Positions 1 through 8,904 of a stretch of DNA of 64,000 bases are shown piece after piece. The notes beneath the pieces are model-generated. The model made no database searches, had not been told where the DNA came from, and worked only from the letters and a program-made list of their open reading frames with translations. The first letter of the stretch is position 1. Every line of letters begins with the position of its first letter. This stretch comes from RGIG4140 sp045614025. GTDB lineage: Bacteria; Pseudomonadota; Alphaproteobacteria; CAAHEQ01; UBA3637. The translations under genes were made by a program, and so were the position numbers. The stretch lies in the NCBI GenBank assembly GCA_045614025.1, contig JAZLCE010000015.1:59683-123682 (forward strand), given 5' to 3'.

Positions 1-1
1 T

Positions 2-2146
2 TATGATTATGAAGATATGAATCAAGCCAAAAGAAAATTTTTGGAAGAAGAAACAAAATATTTAGATGAAGAGGACTTAAATCTCGATCCCACGCATGTT
101 GAACGAATTTATAAAATAGATAAAGTATACGGCCTTCAAAATATTGCATTCAAAGAAATTTTAGAATCTTTTATCGCTGATCATTTAAATACAAATACCG
201 TTCCAGGAACCTATATGGTAGTTGATTCAATGTATTTAGATAATTTACACCAAAGTTATCAAATTTATGATCGATTTGATAAAGATAACTTAATTAAATA
301 TTTAATTTATAATAAAATACCATATCATTTTGACACAAATGGCGTTATTCATACAGCCCATCTTAATATAACGGATATTCCAAATCTTCATTTACGCCCT
401 CTTAATTTAAAAACATTAACATTAAATGGGAATATGATTGATAAAGATTTTAAAGAAATCACTGTTGATCGCCTTTTTATTGAACAAGCATCTACTTTAA
501 AAAGTAGAATCTTCCCAAATCATATTCATATTAATAACGGACTCTTTTTTGAAAATTCAAATAAACAATTTGACATGCCGTTTGGCATATCGGCCCCAAT
601 TGTTGCCGCAAGTGGAACAAAATTAACCAGTATTGCTCCTGACCTTCAAACAGAAGAATTGCTAATCCCTAACACTTCTGTTTCTTCACTGCCTGTAATA
701 AAGCTAAATACTTTGGATATTTCTGAATGCAAAAGAATTAAAAGATTACCAGATGGCATCATTATCACCCAAAAACTTGATGCTTCCAATAGCAATATAC
801 AAAGCATTCCAGCCCTTTCAACTGCATATATCAACTTAAATAGAACTAAAAATTTAACAGAACTTCCTGAAGGAATTAAGTTTTCTAAATTTTCAGCTAT
901 TCATTCAGCTCTTACTTCATTACCAAAAAATTTAAATGGAGCTACGTTTAATGCATCATTTTCTAATATCATTGAAATTCCAGAAAACACAAAATTTCAA
1001 GAAATGATTTTAGACAAAACCCCTCTTCAATATATTCATCCGAATATTCAAATCAAATCTCTTTCAATTAATAACACTTTGGTTAAATCTTTACCAAGTG
1101 GATTAAGATTTTACAAGCTTTCAGCTGAAAACTGCCAAAACTTAACTGAACTTCCTAATGATATCATTATTGAAGGAACACTTAATCTTTCAAATTCTGG
1201 CATTAAAAAACTCCCGCCATTAAAGACTCAACACATCCATTTAACAAGATGTAAAGATATTGAATGTTTATCAGAACATACAGAATTTCAAAATCTTTTT
1301 GCTTCCCAATCTGGGCTCAAAGAATTGCCAATGAATTTAAAGGCAAATATTATACTTTGTCCTCAATCAGATTTACAAGCCATTCCTGCTTATTTAACGG
1401 CTGGGTCTCTAGATGCAAGACACACCCCTTTAAAAACAATTGGCGATGGAGTTGTTATTGGAACGCTCAATATTTCACACACACCAATACAACAAATCAA
1501 TCCAACTCTTAAAGTTCAAAATTTAGAGGCAGTGAATTGCCAAAATCTTACTAAATTGACTATTGACAATCAGAAAGCAAACAAAATAAATTTAATGGGA
1601 AGTGCTATTAAAGAAATTTATAATATCGAAACAAATATCTTAAATATCACCAGCTGCCAACAGATAAATCATTTGAATAATACTGTGAAATTCAACGATT
1701 TATTTGCTGAAAAATCAAATCTTCTCACTCTTCCCGATAATTTATGTTGCGCAAACATTATTATATCACATTGTCCAATTAAAAAATTACCCAATAATAT
1801 AACTGTTTCCAAGCTTATAGCCGAATATACAGGTCTTAAAGAACTGCCTTTAACTCTTTGTGCGCAAGAATTAAATATTAATAATACAGAAATAACGATT
1901 ATACCTGAAAATATTCAAGTTAAACGTCTTTCAATAGAAAACACAAGCATTCAAACGCTCAATTATTCTCCTCATTTCGAAGAAATTATTGTTAATCAAC
2001 CCATTAAATACATTCATCCTGCTATTCCAAATGAAATGATTGTTGGTTTATCGCTTTCTCAAATTAAACAAGGAAAACATAATTTCAAACAAAGAAATAA
2101 AAGTAAACGTTTAAAAAAGCAACAAATCGAAAATCAGTATGAATAA
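2..2146 (+). CDS. Leucine-rich repeat protein, 5'-truncated by window edge
   Basis: The frame stays open to the left edge; an ATG lies at 17 but has no Shine-Dalgarno at useful spacing, so the gene probably starts outside the window. From about residue 130 onward it is tandem 20-23-residue LRRs with LPxxI/L steps (LPEGI, LPKNL, LPNDI), the spacing of the bacterial YopM/IpaH-like class. The first ~110 residues match a block in the middle of the next gene (YGLQN versus FGLQN, then NIxxK/NxxxSPY), as does the C-terminal IHPxI block. The two are therefore paralogues, and this one probably also has an N-terminal domain upstream. No NEL-type E3 domain is visible. LRRs usually bind proteins; the partner is unknown. 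The C-terminus is lysine-rich. Confidence 0.8.
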   Translation, partial: YDYEDMNQAKRKFLEEETKYLDEEDLNLDPTHVERIYKIDKVYGLQNIAFKEILESFIADHLNTNTVPGTYMVVDSMYLDNLHQSYQIYDRFDKDNLIKYLIYNKIPYHFDTNGVIHTAHLNITDIPNLHLRPLNLKTLTLNGNMIDKDFKEITVDRLFIEQASTLKSRIFPNHIHINNGLFFENSNKQFDMPFGISAPIVAASGTKLTSIAPDLQTEELLIPNTSVSSLPVIKLNTLDISECKRIKRLPDGIIITQKLDASNSNIQSIPALSTAYINLNRTKNLTELPEGIKFSKFSAIHSALTSLPKNLNGATFNASFSNIIEIPENTKFQEMILDKTPLQYIHPNIQIKSLSINNTLVKSLPSGLRFYKLSAENCQNLTELPNDIIIEGTLNLSNSGIKKLPPLKTQHIHLTRCKDIECLSEHTEFQNLFASQSGLKELPMNLKANIILCPQSDLQAIPAYLTAGSLDARHTPLKTIGDGVVIGTLNISHTPIQQINPTLKVQNLEAVNCQNLTKLTIDNQKANKINLMGSAIKEIYNIETNILNITSCQQINHLNNTVKFNDLFAEKSNLLTLPDNLCCANIIISHCPIKKLPNNITVSKLIAEYTGLKELPLTLCAQELNINNTEITIIPENIQVKRLSIENTSIQTLNYSPHFEEIIVNQPIKYIHPAIPNEMIVGLSLSQIKQGKHNFKQRNKSKRLKKQQIENQYE

Positions 2147-2222
2147 TTTTTGATAAATATATTGAATTTTTCATCAAAAAATGATACTTTGCTGGCCAAA
2201 ATAAAAAAATATTATAAAAGCT

Positions 2223-4940
2223 ATGCAAAATCATCTATCTTACGAAATTTTAAATTTAAGCGACATTCAAAGAATTTATCAAAATCATATCCTTTTTTGC
2301 AAAAAAAAAGCTTCAGATTATGTTTCTAAAGCTCCTTTAGTTTATTCAGATCAAGAAAAATCTATCTTTTTAAAAAAATTATACTCTTTTTTTCTTTTGT
2401 GTTCAAAATATAATATTTCTGATGAAGAAATATTATCGGAACTTGAAAACATTCAAACTATTCAAGATATAGATACCCTTATATTAACTGTAAAAAACAA
2501 ATTACACCCAAAAAAAATTCAAGAAGAAAAAATTCTTTTAAAAGGAGAAATTGAACGGTTTATTCATAATTACCATTCTCATCCTTTTTTTCAAAATCGC
2601 CAACGCATCTATATTAAAATCAATAAAATTCCAACACTCTTATCATTTATTCAAGAATCTGTTGATTTTTTTAATGCACACTTGTTTGATAACCAACAAA
2701 TCAAATTAATATTAAAAAAACAAAATATAACACAAAAAGCCCAACAAGGAAGAGTTAGAGAAAATATTCATTATAAATATTTTATTTCTGATGAACCAAA
2801 CAAAGAAATAAAAATAGGAAAATTTTTAAATCGGCTTTATCAAGAAATTATTCACTTATCTTCATTCATGGATAAATTATCTGAACAAGAATTAGATGAA
2901 TTTATGTCTTTTTTTAAAAATCAAGAGTCTTTATCTTCTTCTTTAAAAAAAGAGGTATCTTGTTTTATTAAAAACAAAAAAGAAAAAAATATTCATTTAT
3001 CCCCCACTCTTTTTTCATTATTGAAAAAAAGCATTTTAACAAAAACAAAAGATACAAAAAGTTACCTTCTCTTTATTTCTGATTTTCTTTTAATAACAAA
3101 AACAAAAATTCATGAAATGCAAATTAAATCTCTTGAAGAGATTCAAAATGCACAAAATGAAGGAGATATTATCCTTTTAAGCACTCACCCCAGAGATATT
3201 GCACGAATGAGTGAATACACAGATTGGGAAACTTGCATGTCTTATGATAATGAATATGCATATGACCTTCCTTTTCAAATTGGATGTGGAAGCATTGTTG
3301 CTTATTTAATTAATTCAAAAAATCCTTACAAAAAACTTTCAAGAGTTTTATTAAAGCCTTATGCAATGGAAGAAGAAATAAAAAAACTTGAAAATCGATT
3401 AAATATATTTTATCAAGGCGAAAACAAAAAAACTCTAAAAAACATTGAATTATCTATTATTTCAAACACAAACTTAAAGAAAATAAGAAATGAATTGGAG
3501 GCTTTTTTTAATAAAACAAAAGAAGACTTACCATATACCGAACCTAATATTGGACCGAGAGTTTATCTGACAGACAAACAATTTGGTCTACAAAATCCTC
3601 TTTTTCTAAACTATTTAAATCATATAAACAAAAAATATTTAAGCATAACTCGTCCTGAAGGAGCTTTTTTTGCATTTGGCAATTACTATCGCGAAAATTT
3701 AAACAAGCAATATTTCTTCTCAAATCCAAATAATCCTCTTCATTTGATGAATTTTCTTGAAATGAATAAATCCCCATATAAAATTACTTATCAAAATAAT
3801 CAACCTTACCTTTTTACCAAAAGCATTTACTCTAAAGGTATTTATAACTTAAATTTAAGCGGTGTTTATTCTGATTACATAACAATGGAATCACAAGATT
3901 TAAAATTTATCGATAACCGAGGTCTTAAAACAAAAGTATTAACTCTTTTGAATTTATCAAACACCGATCCTTTTCCAACAACACTCCACATAAGCGAAAA
4001 ATTGATTATTCACGGGAAAAATTTAACTATTTTACCCAAATATATCCAAACACAAGAACTTGATATTAATGCCCCTCAACTTCAATTTATCCCTGAAGAA
4101 TTGAATGTTAAATCTCTTTCAATTATCAACACAAATGTTCACGAATTACCTCGTTTAAAACTTGAAGTTCTTTCTGCTACATATTCAAAAATAAAGGATT
4201 TAAGAAATGTCGATGTCAGCGAATTCTTAGATCTTACATCAACTCCAATTCAATTTTTAAAAGACAACCTCACCGTTTCCTATCTGATTTTAAATAATTG
4301 CAAAAATTTAAAACAACTCCCAACATCTCTCAACGTTAAAGGCCTTGATATTTCAAATACAAATCTTTTAAATATTCCTACTACACATTACAAATGGTTA
4401 CTCATGAATAACCATGTAGGTTTAGAAAAATTACCAACAAATGTTTCATTTGACATATTAGAAGCTCAAAATAGCTCTCTTAAAGAGTTGCCTAAAAATA
4501 TTTCTGCATCAAGAATTAATATTTCAAAATCAAAAGTTTCTTGTTTGCCAACAAATTTAAAAACACATGAACTAGATATCTCTCAAACAGCAATTGAAAC
4601 ATTACCAACAGATATTCAAGTTTATGATTTAAAAGCAAAAAAAACAAAAATATCCGTTCTTCCTTCAGATATTAAAATTAAAAGAATAGATCTGAGAGAA
4701 TCTCCATTAGAAACAGTTCATTATTCAAAATATTTACATCATCTTACTTTAACAAAGTTACCTCAATTCATCCATCCCCAACTTTCACCTTTTATTTTTG
4801 TTGGCTTTGATGAAAAAGATATTTTAAAATCCAAAAAGCTATATATTGAAAAATATATGTCCCCTTGTAAAATAACTGAAAAAAATATTTTAATATCTCA
4901 TCACATGCATAAAAATATTTATTCACATATCAAATCTTAA
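2223..4940 (+). CDS. Large LRR protein with unrecognised N-terminal domain
   Basis: A 905-residue protein with no signal peptide. Residues ~1-310 are helical and charged. Residues 320-362 hold a compact block: STHPRD at 320-325, RMS at 328-330, W335, C338, and GSIVAYL at 356-362, followed by RVLLKPY. This resembles a motif I associate with phage- or plasmid-type proteins of unknown function, but I cannot name the family. Residues ~440-540 match the start of the preceding LRR protein, and ~540-880 are 20-23-residue LRRs ending in an IHPQL block. It lies 76 nt after its paralogue. The ribosome-binding site is weak. Recognition of a protein target is an inference from the LRRs. Confidence 0.82.
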   Translation: MQNHLSYEILNLSDIQRIYQNHILFCKKKASDYVSKAPLVYSDQEKSIFLKKLYSFFLLCSKYNISDEEILSELENIQTIQDIDTLILTVKNKLHPKKIQEEKILLKGEIERFIHNYHSHPFFQNRQRIYIKINKIPTLLSFIQESVDFFNAHLFDNQQIKLILKKQNITQKAQQGRVRENIHYKYFISDEPNKEIKIGKFLNRLYQEIIHLSSFMDKLSEQELDEFMSFFKNQESLSSSLKKEVSCFIKNKKEKNIHLSPTLFSLLKKSILTKTKDTKSYLLFISDFLLITKTKIHEMQIKSLEEIQNAQNEGDIILLSTHPRDIARMSEYTDWETCMSYDNEYAYDLPFQIGCGSIVAYLINSKNPYKKLSRVLLKPYAMEEEIKKLENRLNIFYQGENKKTLKNIELSIISNTNLKKIRNELEAFFNKTKEDLPYTEPNIGPRVYLTDKQFGLQNPLFLNYLNHINKKYLSITRPEGAFFAFGNYYRENLNKQYFFSNPNNPLHLMNFLEMNKSPYKITYQNNQPYLFTKSIYSKGIYNLNLSGVYSDYITMESQDLKFIDNRGLKTKVLTLLNLSNTDPFPTTLHISEKLIIHGKNLTILPKYIQTQELDINAPQLQFIPEELNVKSLSIINTNVHELPRLKLEVLSATYSKIKDLRNVDVSEFLDLTSTPIQFLKDNLTVSYLILNNCKNLKQLPTSLNVKGLDISNTNLLNIPTTHYKWLLMNNHVGLEKLPTNVSFDILEAQNSSLKELPKNISASRINISKSKVSCLPTNLKTHELDISQTAIETLPTDIQVYDLKAKKTKISVLPSDIKIKRIDLRESPLETVHYSKYLHHLTLTKLPQFIHPQLSPFIFVGFDEKDILKSKKLYIEKYMSPCKITEKNILISHHMHKNIYSHIKS

Positions 4941-4983
4941 TAGCTCCTCTTAAAACAACCTAATTTATTATCAAAAACATCCC

Positions 4984-5997
4984 ATGAATCAACTTTCCTT
5001 TTTTAAACTGATTAAAGAAATAATAAAAAAAAGTTTTACTCTTTCAGGCAGAGAGCCAAAAGAAAGCATTATAACTTACCTAATTTTTCTTGCATTGGTT
5101 GAACTTTGCTTATCTATTATATATCAGTTTTTAGCCATAAAAATTGGTTATCAGTTTATTTTTTCATTTTTACCACTTATTCCACTGCCTGCTCTATTTA
5201 TCAGACGAATCCATGATCACAATAAGAATTTAGGGTTTACACTTCTGCCATTTTGCTTGTTTCTTATGATACTGCCTTTCTTAAATTTTAAAGCATTTGA
5301 ACCCAACATTCAAAATGAAAAACTTATTACTGGTGGAATTATTATTGAAATTCTTACCGTTTTATTTCTCATTCAATTTTTTTTGTTTTTCATTCTATTA
5401 TTCTCAAAAGGAGATAAAAACGAAAATTTATACGGCAAACCTTTAGCATATTTACCAATCAAAGTAAAGAAATCCTACTTCTTTTTATTCTGCTTTGTTT
5501 TCATTTGCTTTTTCTTTTTTATTCTTTCACAAAACAAAAAAGAATCTATTCAAACTGTAAATTTGAATATTCTTACGCCTAGCAACAGTCAAACAAACAC
5601 CATAAACTTATCTAAAAAGAATTTTTCAATAAAAAAACAACCTATTTTTCATAAAATTGAGCAAATTAGCCCCCTAAAAACAAAAGAAATCCTTCCCTTA
5701 CAAAAAGATCAAAATCTACAAGTAGATTCAATTCAAAATGAAATCAAAGTTAATGATCTATTAAACTTTTTATTTTCTCTTTCAATTCAAACTCTTAAAG
5801 ATGAAAACGAAGTTTCATATTCTGAAAATACACCGCCTGAAATTATTTTAATTAAAGCCCAAAATGGGAATATTACATTTATTCTAAAAGACACTGCACT
5901 ATTAAATCTTATAAAACAACAATCTATTGATTGCCAAAAAGAAGTTTGCCATTTTAAATCAAATAAATATTTAAAAACAATAAATAAGAGGTATTGA
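4984..5997 (+). CDS. DUF805-like membrane protein with C-terminal extension
   Basis: A 337-residue protein with about five hydrophobic segments in residues 1-185. It carries two DUF805 landmarks: RRIHDH in the middle of the membrane domain, and a G-D-K-N-x-N-x-YGKPL loop after the fourth segment. After a further membrane span near residue 170 comes a hydrophilic ~155-residue tail, probably on the other face of the membrane, ending with a cysteine pair (CQKEVC). The DUF805 function is not known; members are inner-membrane proteins. It follows the LRR pair by 43 nt and precedes a second DUF805 gene, so the two are probably paralogues. The RBS is weak. Confidence 0.72.
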   Translation: MNQLSFFKLIKEIIKKSFTLSGREPKESIITYLIFLALVELCLSIIYQFLAIKIGYQFIFSFLPLIPLPALFIRRIHDHNKNLGFTLLPFCLFLMILPFLNFKAFEPNIQNEKLITGGIIIEILTVLFLIQFFLFFILLFSKGDKNENLYGKPLAYLPIKVKKSYFFLFCFVFICFFFFILSQNKKESIQTVNLNILTPSNSQTNTINLSKKNFSIKKQPIFHKIEQISPLKTKEILPLQKDQNLQVDSIQNEIKVNDLLNFLFSLSIQTLKDENEVSYSENTPPEIILIKAQNGNITFILKDTALLNLIKQQSIDCQKEVCHFKSNKYLKTINKRY

Positions 5998-6056
5998 TTT
6001 TTTTTTGATTATTTATTATCCTTGAGTAGAATAAAATTCATTAAATGAGGGACAAT

Positions 6057-7127
6057 ATGAGTGAAACACAAAAACCATTAAAAAAAACATCTGTAAAAAA
6101 AACAACAACTAAACCTCAAAAAAAGAAACCTACAACAGCAAAAACTGCTTCAAAAAAAACAGGTTCTAACAAAACTATTTCAAAAAAGGCAATAGTGAAA
6201 CAAGATAAGTCTTTAATTATTAACCAAGTTAATAATGAAGAAGCTGTTATATCAAGCCAGCAAATTCCAGAAGAGTCTCTTATGGAAAACGATGTCAAAA
6301 AAGAAGAACCTGTTATCACAACAAAACAAGGGTTTTTCAGCCTTTATTTTTCAACATGGAAGAAAATGTTTTCCACCAAAGGTCGTGCAAATAGAACTGA
6401 AATTTTCTTATTTCCAATTGTAAATCTTTTTATTTTCTTTTCATTTTTTCTTTCCTCATTAGCCGTAAATTTCTTCTTTGAAGAAGAGTTGATAAGCCTG
6501 GTTTTGATTGCGATTCCTTATATTTTAGCTATTATATCTTTACCAGCATCTATTACTTTACTTATTCGAAGATTTCACGATTTTTCAAAAAGAGCTCTCT
6601 TTGCTGTTCTTCCTTATCTTTTATTTTTAACTTTGGCTCCATTAATTATTTTTCTTTTAAATCAAATAACACCAAATGAAAAATTAATTAGTTTGAGCAT
6701 TGCTGTAATAGTTATTTTATGGTTATGGGCTTTAATTTGGACATTGATGTATATGTTTCGCCCAGGAACAAAAGGAGCCAACAAATACGGAGAACAACCA
6801 CAAACAAAAAGAAGCATTATTTGGATCAGCTTGATTATATTTTTGTTTAATATTGTTTTACATTATGGCATATTTGTTTTCTCTTTTCTTTTAACATATA
6901 CTTCTCCTAACTTTAACTATATAAATCAAAATGTTCATGAATCGGTTCCTTTTTCCGTCAATACTGACTCTGCAAATTCTTTATCAGATGAAGAATTTGA
7001 AGCTGAAATTTTAAAAATGGAAAAGTTTATCAATTCATTACCTGATGAAAACAATGTTGTAAATATTGAAGAATTGGATACTCAAAATCCAATATCAACA
7101 AAAAATCTTTTAGCGCCTAAAGAATAA
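6057..7127 (+). CDS. DUF805 membrane protein with Lys/Thr-rich N-terminal tail
   Basis: The start at 6057 is preferred over an ATG at 6045 because a GAGGGA sequence lies just before the inner ATG and overlaps the outer one. Residues ~5-45 are a low-complexity K/T/P/A tail like histone H1 or linker sequences. Residues ~100-280 form a DUF805 membrane domain with GRANRTEIF at its start, RRFHDF in the middle and RPGTKGANKYGEQ before the last spans. The C-terminus is acidic. It is a paralogue of the preceding gene with clearer DUF805 signatures. The basic tail would face the cytoplasm under the positive-inside rule and could bind nucleic acid or acidic lipid; that is inference. A terminator follows directly. 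Confidence 0.78.
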   Translation: MSETQKPLKKTSVKKTTTKPQKKKPTTAKTASKKTGSNKTISKKAIVKQDKSLIINQVNNEEAVISSQQIPEESLMENDVKKEEPVITTKQGFFSLYFSTWKKMFSTKGRANRTEIFLFPIVNLFIFFSFFLSSLAVNFFFEEELISLVLIAIPYILAIISLPASITLLIRRFHDFSKRALFAVLPYLLFLTLAPLIIFLLNQITPNEKLISLSIAVIVILWLWALIWTLMYMFRPGTKGANKYGEQPQTKRSIIWISLIIFLFNIVLHYGIFVFSFLLTYTSPNFNYINQNVHESVPFSVNTDSANSLSDEEFEAEILKMEKFINSLPDENNVVNIEELDTQNPISTKNLLAPKE

Positions 7128-7142
7128 AAGAACAACAAATCA

Positions 7143-7173
7143 AAAAAGAGCTATCGGTTGATAGCTCTTTTTT
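7143..7173. terminator. Bidirectional intrinsic terminator
   Basis: A perfect stem of AAAGAGCTATC against GATAGCTCTTT with a GGTT loop, flanked by A-tracts on the left and T-tracts on the right. It separates the DUF805 gene from convergent uppS and can serve both. Confidence 0.9.
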
Positions 7174-7875
7174 TTAAGAAATATTTCCAAATCTTCTGTG
7201 ACGCTGCTCAAAATCGTTTATGGCCTTTTTAAACTCTTTTTCATCAAAATCAGGCCATAAAACTGGTGTAAAATAAAACTCTGAATAAGCCATTTCCCAA
7301 AGCAAGAAATTACTTATTCGTTGTTCACCACTTGTCCTAATAATTAAATCTGGATCCGGAATCTGAGCTGTTGATAGATGAGATGAAAAGCAATTCATAT
7401 CAATTTCATGAGGCGTTAAGTCCCCCTCTTTCACTTTTTGAGCTAATTTTTGAACAGCATTTAATATATCTGATCTAGACCCATAACTTAAAGCGAGAAC
7501 AACATGAAAACCATCCAAATTTTTTGTTTGATCTTCAATTTGATTCATTTTTTCAATCAAATCTGAAGCAAATCGATCTCTTTCACCAATAAATGAAACA
7601 CGCACGCCTTCTTTTAAAAGGTCGTTCACATCATTTTTAAGGTATTCACGAAAAAGGTTCATTAAAGTATCAACTTCTTCCTTTGGTCTTGACCAATTTT
7701 CAGAAGAAAAAGCATAAAGTGTTATAATTTTAATCCCCTCTTCACGCGCACATTTCAAAACTTTTTTTAAAGTTTCCGCTCCTTTTTTATGTCCGGCTGT
7801 TCTAGGTAACCCTCTTTTTTGGGCCCACCGGCCATTCCCATCCATAATAATCCCCACATGAACTGGAAGTGACAT
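7174..7875 (-). CDS. uppS: Undecaprenyl diphosphate synthase
   Basis: The cis-prenyltransferase that extends farnesyl diphosphate with isopentenyl diphosphate to C55-PP, the lipid carrier for peptidoglycan and polysaccharides. It has MDGNGRWA at residues 11-18 with catalytic Asp12, SSENWSRP, and the C-terminal DLIIRTSGEQRISNFLLW block. The 233-residue length is normal. Its ATG abuts the stop of gpsA, with an AGGAGT sequence inside the gpsA end, so the two are translationally adjacent. In most relatives uppS sits directly before cdsA; here it is some 24 kb away from the cdsA-rseP-bamA cluster. Confidence 0.97.
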   Translation of the reverse strand: MSLPVHVGIIMDGNGRWAQKRGLPRTAGHKKGAETLKKVLKCAREEGIKIITLYAFSSENWSRPKEEVDTLMNLFREYLKNDVNDLLKEGVRVSFIGERDRFASDLIEKMNQIEDQTKNLDGFHVVLALSYGSRSDILNAVQKLAQKVKEGDLTPHEIDMNCFSSHLSTAQIPDPDLIIRTSGEQRISNFLLWEMAYSEFYFTPVLWPDFDEKEFKKAINDFEQRHRRFGNIS

Positions 7876-8871
7876 TTAAAACTCCTGTTCTGTTTTTAAA
7901 GGACGATTTAATAAATCAAGAAGCGCTTCTTTTATTGGCTTTTCATGATAAATAATCTCTTCGACAACACGGCAAATAGGCATTTCAATTTTCAAGTCTT
8001 CAGCTCGTTTTAACACAGATTCAGCTGTTGCAACACCTTCAACCGTTTTCGTTGATTTTTCAAGAACAGGCTTCGCCCAACCAGCTTGTCCAATTTCAAA
8101 ACCGCAAGAATAATTTCGTGATTGGTGAGAATTTGCCGTTAACATTAAATCGCCAACACCACTTAAACCGGCAACAGAATCGCGTTGTCCACCCAGCATA
8201 ACAGCAAAACGAGCCATTTCAGCCAATCCTCTTGTAATTAACGCAGCTCTTGCATTGTCTCCAAATTGACACCCATCTGAAATTCCAGAAGCAATAGCCA
8301 TCACATTTTTAAGAGCTCCACAAACTTGTGGCGTTATCATATCAGAAGAAGAATAAGGCCTAAAATAATCTGTTTTCAAAACTTCGCAAAGTTCTTTAGC
8401 CAAAGAAATATCTTTTGAAGCAATTGTGACTGCTGTTGGACATTTTTTTGCCAATTCAACAGCAAATCCAGGCCCTGAAAGAACTGCCAACTTTTGTTCT
8501 GGATTTATTTCTTGAACAACTTCACTTAACAAAAGCCCTGTTTTCAATTCAATCCCTTTTGCGCAAAGAACAACAGGTGTTTCATCTTTTAGATAAGGAT
8601 ACATTTGACTAAAAACAGAACGATTAAATTGAGCTGGCGTTGCAAATAAAACAAAATCAGCCTCAGCTAATGCTTCTTGCATATTTCCTGTTGCTTTTAA
8701 ACTTTCAGGCAAATGAGCTGAAGGCAAATACATCGTTCGATGAGCTTCATTAATTTCATTAACTGTATCTTCTTCAAAAGCCCAAATTATAACTTGATTA
8801 CCTGCATTATGAGCAGTGATAGCTAAAGCTGTTCCCCATGCACCTGCCCCAATAACTGTAATTTTTTTCAT
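7876..8871 (-). CDS. gpsA: NAD(P)-dependent glycerol-3-phosphate dehydrogenase
   Basis: Reduces dihydroxyacetone phosphate to sn-glycerol 3-phosphate, the backbone for phospholipids. The N-terminal Rossmann motif is VIGAGAWGTA (residues ~5-14). The middle has LSGPGFAVELA, the catalytic-lysine segment CGALKNVMAIASG, and GLSGVGDLMLT with downstream SRNYSCG. The length of 331 is typical. It lies between the LplT-Aas fusion gene (33 nt upstream) and uppS (adjacent), forming a lipid-precursor operon. A GGATGATG-type leader with an AAAGGA Shine-Dalgarno precedes the ATG. Confidence 0.97.
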   Translation of the reverse strand: MKKITVIGAGAWGTALAITAHNAGNQVIIWAFEEDTVNEINEAHRTMYLPSAHLPESLKATGNMQEALAEADFVLFATPAQFNRSVFSQMYPYLKDETPVVLCAKGIELKTGLLLSEVVQEINPEQKLAVLSGPGFAVELAKKCPTAVTIASKDISLAKELCEVLKTDYFRPYSSSDMITPQVCGALKNVMAIASGISDGCQFGDNARAALITRGLAEMARFAVMLGGQRDSVAGLSGVGDLMLTANSHQSRNYSCGFEIGQAGWAKPVLEKSTKTVEGVATAESVLKRAEDLKIEMPICRVVEEIIYHEKPIKEALLDLLNRPLKTEQEF

Positions 8872-8904
8872 TTCATCATCCTTTCTTGTTTTTATACAAG
8901 AGTT

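Noticed and set aside
1264..1512. 82-residue frame inside the first LRR gene
   Set aside because: A shadow frame of repeats; composition and codons are not those of a gene.
2148..2181. TTTTTGAT/ATCAAAAA hairpin after the first LRR gene
   Set aside because: No T-run follows and the stem is AT-only, so a terminator call is not supported.
2..4940. IpaH/SspH-type E3 ubiquitin ligase effectors
   Set aside because: The LRR spacing is similar, but no C-terminal NEL domain with the CxD motif follows the repeats.
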